A stretch of DNA of 64,000 nt from assembly GCA_963969345.1 (NCBI GenBank), contig OZ017770.1:1745246-1809245 (forward strand). Reading direction: 5' to 3'. The stretch's first letter is position 1. Each line of letters starts with the position of its first letter. Below the pieces are notes generated by a model. The model made no database searches, was not told where the DNA came from, and saw nothing but the letters and a program-made list of their open reading frames with translations. The stretch comes from Turbatrix aceti. Lineage: Eukaryota > Nematoda > Chromadorea > Rhabditida > Panagrolaimidae. Shown here one piece after another: positions 12,465 through 20,264 of the stretch. The translations under genes and the position numbers were made by a program.

Positions 12465-13900
12465 TGGTGCAATCGGCTAGTGGACCCCTGCGTACCACTA
12501 TCGGGCGGCAGCGCGCGACTCTACGCTCGCACCTGGCCCGCCTCGCGGCCGTCGAACTCAACGTGCCGGACGATCCGGCGGCCATCGCACGCCTCTACCT
12601 CGACCTCAAGGGGCTCGATTTCAATATCCAACTTCACACCGAGAAGTTGGACGACTCGGTGGACGCCTGGCGCGGCATCATCCGCGGCCTGTCAGCGGAC
12701 GACGCGTACGACGAGGCCCAGCTTCTGGACCAGTGGCTTACCGGCACAGCGACGATCGAGAGCCTCAACGACTGCTTCGGTGACGCACACACCAAGCGCA
12801 ACGACATCGCGACGCACCTCGCCGAATTAAACTCGCGCCACATGGTCTTGACGACGCGTCCTTTGCGCACACCATCGGCCTCGATTGCTGAAGCCTCTCC
12901 GCCACCCGAGACCAAGGTTCCTACATCTACGGACCTGAACCAGGCAGCAGCACAGCAAGTCGTGCACCCGTCGGCCCCGCCGTCTTCCGCTCCGCCAGCT
13001 CCAGCTGCCGCACCCGTCGACTCCGCGGTTCCTCCGGCATGGGCCAGCCATGCCCCCTCAGGTCAGTTCCACGGATTTTCTTACGCACCACAACTCATGC
13101 CGGCTTACCCCGCAGGCACGTTCTATCAACCCCGACCCGGCGTGACCGCCGCGGCTCCGCCACACATGGCTCCGATCACCTCCGCTCCGCCGTCGATGGT
13201 CATCAACGGACAGCATCCGGCGCTACCATTCATGACTTCGCACGGTCCGCAGCCTACGGCCCCTCCGCTCACGGCAACTACGGGTCTGCTTTCCTCGGCC
13301 ACGCAGCACACGGCACCGATCGGGCACTACACGGGCGCGCCACAGCACGTGGCCCCGTACGCTCACCCAGCAGTCAGGCAGCACGCAGCAGCAACGGGGC
13401 CACCGCCGCTTCCTCAGCGCCCCAGCGAATGGTCGCGGCTTCCTCGCATGGAGCTACCTACGTTTGATGGCTCGCCCTCCAAGTTTCTCCACTTCTGGGA
13501 AACTTTTCGGGTCACCATCGACGCTAGGCCCATCCCGTACGTCGAGAAGTGCACGCTCCTCTTCTCACATCTCAAAGGAGACGCAGCGCTTGTCGTGGAC
13601 GGTCTCCAGCCAAGCGAAGAGACTTACGCCATTGCTCTGCAAACCCTGCGAGAACAATTCGGGCAAGTCGAAGACGTGAGCGAGGCTCTGCATCAAGAAC
13701 TCGCCGACATCCAACCGTGCCCGCCCAACGCCACGTACCTGCATCACCCTCGGAAAAGCAGAACGACTTCTACGTCAAATGAGCACGCTCGGCGAAGACA
13801 CCGCTCACCCGCAGCTCCTCCGCATGGTCGAACGCCTAGTGCCCTCAGACTTCTTGGCCCTCATCTGGGACAAGTGCGATGGACGCCGGACACTCGATGA
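12464..13900 (+). CDS. gag: Gag-like protein of the BEL/Pao element
   Basis: 478 codons. The start ATG straddles the LTR/PBS junction: its A is the last LTR base and its TG the first bases of the primer-binding site. The N-terminus is mostly charged, residues about 140-320 are rich in Pro, Ala, His and Gln, and from about 325 there is a DUF1759-type capsid-like domain (MELPTFDGSPSKFLHFWE). The frame leaves that homology near 13700-13740 and ends in unrelated Arg-rich sequence, while the rest of the domain continues in the +1 frame used by pol. Zinc knuckles are therefore not in this frame. Either a frameshift makes the full product or this copy carries a one-base indel. Confidence 0.85.
   Translation: MVQSASGPLRTTIGRQRATLRSHLARLAAVELNVPDDPAAIARLYLDLKGLDFNIQLHTEKLDDSVDAWRGIIRGLSADDAYDEAQLLDQWLTGTATIESLNDCFGDAHTKRNDIATHLAELNSRHMVLTTRPLRTPSASIAEASPPPETKVPTSTDLNQAAAQQVVHPSAPPSSAPPAPAAAPVDSAVPPAWASHAPSGQFHGFSYAPQLMPAYPAGTFYQPRPGVTAAAPPHMAPITSAPPSMVINGQHPALPFMTSHGPQPTAPPLTATTGLLSSATQHTAPIGHYTGAPQHVAPYAHPAVRQHAAATGPPPLPQRPSEWSRLPRMELPTFDGSPSKFLHFWETFRVTIDARPIPYVEKCTLLFSHLKGDAALVVDGLQPSEETYAIALQTLREQFGQVEDVSEALHQELADIQPCPPNATYLHHPRKSRTTSTSNEHARRRHRSPAAPPHGRTPSALRLLGPHLGQVRWTPDTR
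12465..12482 (+). promoter_or_regulatory. Primer-binding site
   Basis: TGGTGCAATCGGCTAGTG directly follows the 5' LTR. The opening TGG complements the CCA end of a tRNA, as required for priming minus-strand DNA. The tRNA was not identified with certainty; the first seven bases would fit a glycine-type 3' end (…GCACCA). Confidence 0.7.
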
Positions 13901-16900
13901 CGTCCGTCGCATTGCCCACCAACTCTTGGCCTCGCGCGTCCGCATTGGACGACAACACCGAGACCCCCTCGCAGTTCAACCGCACGTAACCACCTTGGCA
14001 ACAGCTATCCAACCCACCCACCAGCGCAGGAACCCGAAAGCCACTGAACCACCACGTGATGCCACGGACGGCGCCGCTAAACCACGCCGACCGTGCCTCT
14101 TCTGCAACGATGCAGCCCACAGCACGACCCGCTGCACCAAGGTGGTCGGCAGTGAACAGCGAAAAGCACGCATCCGCGAGCTGCGTCGCTGCTTCATCTG
14201 CCTGTCGGCGGATCACTTGTCCACCGGCTGCGACAAGCGTCAACGTCCGTGCCGCTCCTGTCACAAAACTGGGCACCACCTGGTACTTTGTACCCCCAAC
14301 AACGACACAACGAGCGGCACTGTTGCTCCGGCGCCAGCACCGGCGGCACAAGTGACCACAACGACGCTGTCATCGGCGAACACCTACTTGCCGTTGACAA
14401 CCATCCGCGTCCATCATCACCAGACCAACGCTGACGTTATGATGCTCCTCGACTCGGGCAGCGAAGCCAGTTTCATCTCTACGACATTGGCAAAGTCTCT
14501 CAACCTCCCAGTCCTCGACGACACCATGCTCACGGTTGCCACCATTGGCGGCCGCACGCAGCAGATTTCCGCGCAACGACATCAGATCCGCTTGCTTCGC
14601 ACGGACGGGGCCGATCTCGTGGTCAAGTGTTGGGCGGTCGACGATCTCTTACAACCGCTCAAGCACGCCGCCGCCGCCCCTGACACCACAGCAGCCGTCG
14701 ATGTCCTCATAGGCATAGACGCCTACTTTGATGTCATCCAAGGACCACCGCAACGGCGCACGGACGGCCTCTACGAGCTCAACACCGTATTTGGCCCCAT
14801 CGTTTGCGGACAAGTGGATTCCTCAGCCATGGTCACGGCAGCGCCACTTCGCGTGTCACCCGCGCAGTCCAAAACAGCGCAACTCTCAGAGCTCCTCCAG
14901 AAGCAGTGGGCACTCGACGCCATTGGCATCAGCGATGACCCATGGGAGCAAGACGATGACCGCGCCTTGAGCGAGCTACAGGCATCCATCATACGCACGC
15001 CCGACGGCCGCTACCACGTGCGCCTGCCCCGACGACCGTTACCGGCGGACTTCAGCGACAACTTTTTTCTGGCACGTGCACGATTGCTGTCTACGTCGCG
15101 GCACTGGCAAACGACAAATCCCGAGAGCTGGCAGGCGTATGTCGACATCATCCAGCAACAGCTCACGGAGCGCATCATCGAGCCCGTTGCCCTAGACGCC
15201 CTTCCTACGGGCCCCTGCCACTACATCCCTCACCATATGGTGGTCACGGACAAGAAGAAGCGTATCGTCTACGACGGTTCGGCCAAGCAAGGCAGAACAG
15301 GGCACTCCTTGAACCAGATCCTGTACCGAGGCCCGTTGCTTCTGGGCAACCTGGCGTCCATTCTACTACGCGCGCGGTTCGCTCCGATTCTGGTTTCGGC
15401 GGACGTCGAGAAAGCGTTCCTCATGATCGGCATCCAAGAAGACGACCGGAACCTACTGCGATTCCTATTTCTCAAAGACCCGACGAAACCCGCTTCTGCC
15501 GACAACCTGATCATCTATCGGTTTACCCGACTCCCCTTCGGGCTCAACTGCTCACCGTTCATCCTGAATGCGGTGCTGCGCCAGCACCTGTCGACGGCGG
15601 ACGGTAACCTCGCACAAGTTATCGCCGACATGATATACGCCGATAACGTCTTCATGCCAGCCCGCACGACGCACGAAGCCCGTGAACTCTGCATCCGTGC
15701 CAAAGCACTTTTCGCGGAAGCCAAGATGAATTTGCGGCAGTTTCGCTCCAACGACGCAACAATCCACGCTGAGTTTGCCGACAACGACGACCCGTTCAAA
15801 ATCCTGGGCATCGTTTGTGACACTGCGCAAGACACCCTCCGGATCGACTTCCCGACGGCACCAGCAGGACCCGTGACAAAGCGCGTCATCGCCAGCGTCG
15901 TCGCGTCAGTCTACGACCCGCTCGGATGGACCTCCCCGGCTCTTGTACCTGCTCGTCACTTCCTGCGCGACCTGCACGGCCGATACGACTGGGACGCCCA
16001 ACTTTCTGACGGCGACACCGCTCGTTGGCAGCGACTCCTTCACGGTTTCGCGGGCAAAACCTGGACCGTGCCTCGCTATCTACCCGGTAACCTGCCGTCG
16101 GCACGACTTCATGTCTTCTGTGATGCATCCAAGCATCACTACGCAGCGGTCGCCTACCTGGTCTTTGCGGAACCCACGCAACGCCCTCAGTTGCTTATGG
16201 CCAAATCCCGCATTGCACCCACCACCATGACAGAAAGCGAGGTACTCGACATTACCATTCCTCGTCTTGAACTCGTGGCATTGCACCTCGGCGCCCAGTT
16301 GTGTTCTTTTCTACAGACACACATGGCACTGCAGGCAGCACCGGCACTCTGGACCGATTCACAGGCGGCCCTCGGCTGGGTACGATCATCTCCCCAAGCA
16401 GTTCTACCCGTGTTTGTCACGAATCGCGTACGTTTCATACGCTCTGTCACCACGACAGTGAACTACGTGTCGACCACGGACAACCCGGCAGACATCGGTA
16501 CGCGTGGTCTCGACCCTGACGAGCTGCGAAACAGACCGGAATGGCTACATGGACCGGCATGGCTTGCGCAGCCCGAAGCGACATGGCCGTCGTCACCCAC
16601 TGTTCCGGCGTTCGCTACTCGTGTTGCGGAATCGGCGTCAACGTGGCCGTGTGTCAACCTACAGTCGAGCAACAGCTACATTGGTCTGGTTCGCGCACAG
16701 GCACTCGTTCATCGTGCGTGTGCTCGATTTCTGCAACACAGAGCCTCGACACCGCTCATGAAACAACTCACAGCGGCAGCACAGGCCCCCAAGTTGTCGG
16801 CGACCGACCTCGCAATCGCCAAACGCGTTCTCATCCTACAGGCGCAGCAAGACTTTCCTCCGACCAAGATGCACACCCCGGTGCTCTTCACGGACGTCGA

Positions 16901-19900
16901 CGGCGTTCTGCGGTACGACAGCCGTCTGATCCACTCACCGCTGTCAGCAGATGCATGTCAACCCGTCTTTCTCTCGCCGCAAGCACTGCTCGCCAAACAT
17001 CTGGCCGCGCACGTGCATCTGCAACTTCGACATGCCGGCGAACAAACGACGTGGACAGAGTTGCGCCAGCAGTTTTGGATCCCACAAGGCAGGCAGTTGG
17101 TCAAAGGACAACTACGTCGATGCGGTGCCTGTCGTAAACGGGATGCGCGCCCGTTTGCGGCCCCTCCAATGGCAGCATTACCGGCAACACGAGTCACGCC
17201 AACGCGTCCGTTCGACCACGTGGGCCTGGATTACTTTGGTCCTTGTACAGTGCGGTCCCCCACGGAGCCCACGCAAGCTATGAAAATCTGGGTCGCAGTC
17301 TTCACATGCTTCGTCACGCGGGCAGTGCACCTCGAAGTCGTACATTCGCTCTCAGGGTCTTCCTGCTTGGCAGCTCTACGGCGATTCTTCTCACGACGCG
17401 GGCGACCGTCCTCGATAACTTCCGACAACGCGACTACATTTCAACTTGCCAGCTCGGCAGTGCGCACCGCTTGGCCCGAACTCCAGCTACCACCGGCAGT
17501 CACCGACGCACTCGATGAGCACTGCACCAACAATGGCATCACCTGGTCGAACATCGTGGCACATGCACCGTGGCAAGGTGGCGTCTGGGAACGCATCATT
17601 GGCGTCATCAAGCAGCCGCTGAAAAGCAGTATCGGTCGCAGTTGGCTTCACCTCGAGGAATTTACTACCTTACTCGCGGAAGTTGAATTCACGATCAACT
17701 CCCGACCGCTTACGCACAGCTCCGCGGCAGCGCCAGAAGTCTTTCGTCCTCTTGACTTTCTGTTGCCTCTGGGCACGCCAAGTGTCATCCCGACGACTCT
17801 TACAACTCCTCCGCAAGCCGCCGCAACGACGGCCGATCTTTTGGCGCTATGGCGCGACAGCCACCAACGCCTCGAAACATTCTGGCAGCACTACCGCAGC
17901 GTCTACCTCATGGACCTTCGCGACCGGTCTGAACGCCTACTGCACGGCACACGTTACCACGAGCCACGCATACCGGTCATCGACGAGGTGGTTCTCATGC
18001 TCGACGACGCTGTTCCACGCAACCAGTGGCGTATCGGGCGTGTGGTGGCGCTCCACGACTCCGCTGACGCCGCAATTCGGTCGGCCACCGTCCGCATGGC
18101 CAACGGCCGTACTGTTCGCCGCCCCGTCAACAAGCTTGCGCCCTTAGAGTTTGCCGTTGACAGTCCAGCCATCACCAGCGACTCCACACCCGTGCAACTC
18201 GATCGTTCGCCGTCGCCAACGGCAGCCGCAGCACCAGAGGCCCGTCGCCGCCGTGGTCGTCCTCGTAAGCACCCTGCACCTCTACCAGCGGCGACTTCTC
18301 CTGAAGCGGCCCCACCGCAGTTGCCACCTCAGATGCCGCGCTATGAGCTTCGTCCGCGTACTCAACCACGCGCGCTGGCAACTACCGCGACTGTGGCAAT
18401 GACACTTAGCGCCTGGCTCCCCCGTACGGACGCACTTCCCCTCGTCAACGCACCAGTGATCACAGATACCTTCATCTTTGGTCCGGTCGGCTACGCATGC
18501 CTCATCTTGCTCACGCTTATCCTCTGCTGCACCACGATCGGTCATCTTATGACGGTATTCAACCCCCTGGCCATCGTCTGCCGCCTCGTGTTGCAACTAC
18601 TTAGCCTACCACTGCGGTTGCTCTTGTGGCTCGTTTGCCGCAACCCCCGCAGTGCCCGTCGTCGCGTCATCTTCGCACTTTGCCTGCTGTTTCTTCCGGG
18701 TGGCGAGGGTGCCGTCTGCACAACGAGCAACGTCATGTCAACGTACGCGGCACAATGCACGGACTCAGGATGCTCCCACTTCGGCGAAGCACGTCTGACG
18801 TTGCGCGACGTGGGACAACGACCATGCTTGCTATTGCTGGATAGCAACGACACGGTTCACGGCCAGATCGCCCTAGCCCTCCACAAGCCACAGCTACTTT
18901 GTCGACCACGACACATGTTTGACACGCGTAGCTATAAGACGGCTACGGCAGCAGTGCAACGATGCCCGGCCAGCGGCTCATGTGTTCTCAACACGTGCGC
19001 AGAGGTCAAAGCCAACGACCACTTACCGGAGTTCGACAACGTGAACCAGTTTCCGGGCACGACTTCATGCGTAAATGGCCCAGAATGGATCTTCACAGGG
19101 TGCGCTTTGCCCACCCCGTCATGCATCTTCTACAGACTGGTGGCACTACCGGAGGACGACACACGTGCGATTTCGATCTATCGATGCGACGAATGGGCAA
19201 GCAGCGTTCAAGTCATCGTGGAACTTACCACACGACACACCACGGAATCAACTCGCGTACGGCTCTACGACGGAGTGCCCACCACCGTAAGCGGCAACAT
19301 CACGGTTACGCTGAACCAAGCCCTACAAACACCCGGTGAAGTCTTTCTCTTGCGACGAGGACAGGAATGGGCGATCGCACCCTCGCTCGACGCAATACGA
19401 CTACGGCGCAGCCACGGCGAGGAACTGTTTACCTTTCAGCCGCGATGCGGCTGCCAACCGACGGCGACGACGGTCAATTGCCTGTGCGAGCCAGACCCCC
19501 CGCTACAAGCCTGGCTAGACGATGCCTTGCCAACGCCATGGAAGACCGGCCTGCTGCACTCGACGCCTGCGGGGCCTGCATTTCGACCGGACCAAGCTAC
19601 CGTCGAACTCGAAGTCAGCATCGCAGGTTGGCACTTGGCATCATCCAGCGCTGCCGAGACTAACTGTACGATCACGGTGGGACCAACACTTACGGCAGCG
19701 ACCGGCGAAGCAGTGACGGTGCTGTGCAGCGCCCCAGAAGAAGAGCAGATTCTCGTCGAATGCGGCAACGAGGTTCTTGTGGTGGAATGCAACACCACCA
19801 CCGCGGCCACTATGATCACTCTACCGGTCTCTGACGACGGCGAAGTGAGGTGCAGCGCCCGCTGCGCAGGAGTCGCGCACGCCGTCATCTTCCGGCAGCA

Positions 19901-20042
19901 TCAGGCAAGCAACCCGTACCGCCCCCTTGCAGCACGGCTACCAACTCTCACCGAGGCGACACCGGACTCCCGAACACTGCTCCTCCTCGACCTCGTGGCC
20001 GTGGGCGTGCTGCTTCTCGTCTGCCGCCACCGTCGTCGCTGA
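13779..20042 (+). CDS. pol: Pol-envelope polyprotein of the BEL/Pao element
   Basis: 2087 codons from the first in-frame ATG; the frame is open back to 13680. Approximate residues: end of the gag domain 1-60; CCHC-like zinc knuckles about 106-170 (CLFC, CFIC); aspartic protease about 221 (LLDSGSEASFIS); reverse transcriptase about 450-680 with SADVEKAFL and YADN at about 620; RNase H from about 780 (FCDASKH); integrase with a His/Cys finger at about 1074 and catalytic D, D, E near 1149 (GLDYFGP), 1214 (SDN) and 1269 (WERIIG); a DUF5641-like tail to about 1450. From about 1540 there are hydrophobic helices, a basic RSARRR, a second signal-like segment, a Cys-rich ectodomain of phlebovirus Gc type (CTDSGCSHFG and following) and a C-terminal anchor. 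Envelope is fused in frame to pol. The second Asp of the RT YxDD motif is Asn. No internal stops. Confidence 0.93.
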   Translation: MSTLGEDTAHPQLLRMVERLVPSDFLALIWDKCDGRRTLDDVRRIAHQLLASRVRIGRQHRDPLAVQPHVTTLATAIQPTHQRRNPKATEPPRDATDGAAKPRRPCLFCNDAAHSTTRCTKVVGSEQRKARIRELRRCFICLSADHLSTGCDKRQRPCRSCHKTGHHLVLCTPNNDTTSGTVAPAPAPAAQVTTTTLSSANTYLPLTTIRVHHHQTNADVMMLLDSGSEASFISTTLAKSLNLPVLDDTMLTVATIGGRTQQISAQRHQIRLLRTDGADLVVKCWAVDDLLQPLKHAAAAPDTTAAVDVLIGIDAYFDVIQGPPQRRTDGLYELNTVFGPIVCGQVDSSAMVTAAPLRVSPAQSKTAQLSELLQKQWALDAIGISDDPWEQDDDRALSELQASIIRTPDGRYHVRLPRRPLPADFSDNFFLARARLLSTSRHWQTTNPESWQAYVDIIQQQLTERIIEPVALDALPTGPCHYIPHHMVVTDKKKRIVYDGSAKQGRTGHSLNQILYRGPLLLGNLASILLRARFAPILVSADVEKAFLMIGIQEDDRNLLRFLFLKDPTKPASADNLIIYRFTRLPFGLNCSPFILNAVLRQHLSTADGNLAQVIADMIYADNVFMPARTTHEARELCIRAKALFAEAKMNLRQFRSNDATIHAEFADNDDPFKILGIVCDTAQDTLRIDFPTAPAGPVTKRVIASVVASVYDPLGWTSPALVPARHFLRDLHGRYDWDAQLSDGDTARWQRLLHGFAGKTWTVPRYLPGNLPSARLHVFCDASKHHYAAVAYLVFAEPTQRPQLLMAKSRIAPTTMTESEVLDITIPRLELVALHLGAQLCSFLQTHMALQAAPALWTDSQAALGWVRSSPQAVLPVFVTNRVRFIRSVTTTVNYVSTTDNPADIGTRGLDPDELRNRPEWLHGPAWLAQPEATWPSSPTVPAFATRVAESASTWPCVNLQSSNSYIGLVRAQALVHRACARFLQHRASTPLMKQLTAAAQAPKLSATDLAIAKRVLILQAQQDFPPTKMHTPVLFTDVDGVLRYDSRLIHSPLSADACQPVFLSPQALLAKHLAAHVHLQLRHAGEQTTWTELRQQFWIPQGRQLVKGQLRRCGACRKRDARPFAAPPMAALPATRVTPTRPFDHVGLDYFGPCTVRSPTEPTQAMKIWVAVFTCFVTRAVHLEVVHSLSGSSCLAALRRFFSRRGRPSSITSDNATTFQLASSAVRTAWPELQLPPAVTDALDEHCTNNGITWSNIVAHAPWQGGVWERIIGVIKQPLKSSIGRSWLHLEEFTTLLAEVEFTINSRPLTHSSAAAPEVFRPLDFLLPLGTPSVIPTTLTTPPQAAATTADLLALWRDSHQRLETFWQHYRSVYLMDLRDRSERLLHGTRYHEPRIPVIDEVVLMLDDAVPRNQWRIGRVVALHDSADAAIRSATVRMANGRTVRRPVNKLAPLEFAVDSPAITSDSTPVQLDRSPSPTAAAAPEARRRRGRPRKHPAPLPAATSPEAAPPQLPPQMPRYELRPRTQPRALATTATVAMTLSAWLPRTDALPLVNAPVITDTFIFGPVGYACLILLTLILCCTTIGHLMTVFNPLAIVCRLVLQLLSLPLRLLLWLVCRNPRSARRRVIFALCLLFLPGGEGAVCTTSNVMSTYAAQCTDSGCSHFGEARLTLRDVGQRPCLLLLDSNDTVHGQIALALHKPQLLCRPRHMFDTRSYKTATAAVQRCPASGSCVLNTCAEVKANDHLPEFDNVNQFPGTTSCVNGPEWIFTGCALPTPSCIFYRLVALPEDDTRAISIYRCDEWASSVQVIVELTTRHTTESTRVRLYDGVPTTVSGNITVTLNQALQTPGEVFLLRRGQEWAIAPSLDAIRLRRSHGEELFTFQPRCGCQPTATTVNCLCEPDPPLQAWLDDALPTPWKTGLLHSTPAGPAFRPDQATVELEVSIAGWHLASSSAAETNCTITVGPTLTAATGEAVTVLCSAPEEEQILVECGNEVLVVECNTTTAATMITLPVSDDGEVRCSARCAGVAHAVIFRQHQASNPYRPLAARLPTLTEATPDSRTLLLLDLVAVGVLLLVCRHRRR

Positions 20043-20055
20043 CGCCCCCCGGGAG

Positions 20056-20259
20056 TGTCGCCGCCAGCGAAGTCGCTGGCAACGAGCTCTTGCCAGTTGT
20101 CAGCGACAAGCGCTCCCGGAAGCCCCCCGATCCCCCCGAATCGGCCGGATACATATCCGGCCGCAAAGGGGGTATAAATGCGCTTACGTTTTGCATTTTT
20201 GATGTGCTTGGATTGAATAAAGAAAGAGCTTTCTACTCTCTCTCTTGGATCGATTGAAA
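20056..20259 (+). repeat. 3' LTR
   Basis: Same 204 bases as 12261-12464, beginning 13 bases after the polyprotein stop. The polypurine tract before it is short (GGGAG after a C run), so the plus-strand primer is weak or unusual. Confidence 0.95.
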
Positions 20260-20264
20260 GTGCA
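20260..20264. repeat. Target-site duplication, right copy (GTGCA)
   Basis: Matches the five bases at 12256-12260 exactly and marks the right edge of the insertion. Confidence 0.93.

Larger units (their letters stand above)
12261..20259 (+). mobile_element. BEL/Pao LTR retroelement with gag, pol and envelope-like regions
   Basis: About 8.0 kb, bounded by identical 204-bp LTRs and a 5-bp target duplication. Between them lie a gag frame (12464-13900) and a long pol-plus-envelope frame (to 20042). The domain order protease, reverse transcriptase, RNase H, integrase is that of BEL/Pao (Semotivirus-like) elements. The C-terminal Cys-rich part has the layout of the phlebovirus-type glycoprotein carried by nematode elements such as Tas and Cer7. 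Identical LTRs mean a recent insertion. The element is much richer in GC than the flanking DNA and has no introns. One reading-frame break separates gag from pol. It lies in the 5' region of MYRF, in the opposite orientation, and brings its own promoter and poly(A) signals. Confidence 0.95.

Noticed and set aside
12464..20042. Treating gag and pol as one uninterrupted gene
   Set aside because: The frames differ by one base within the capsid-like domain; joining them would hide a real break in this copy.
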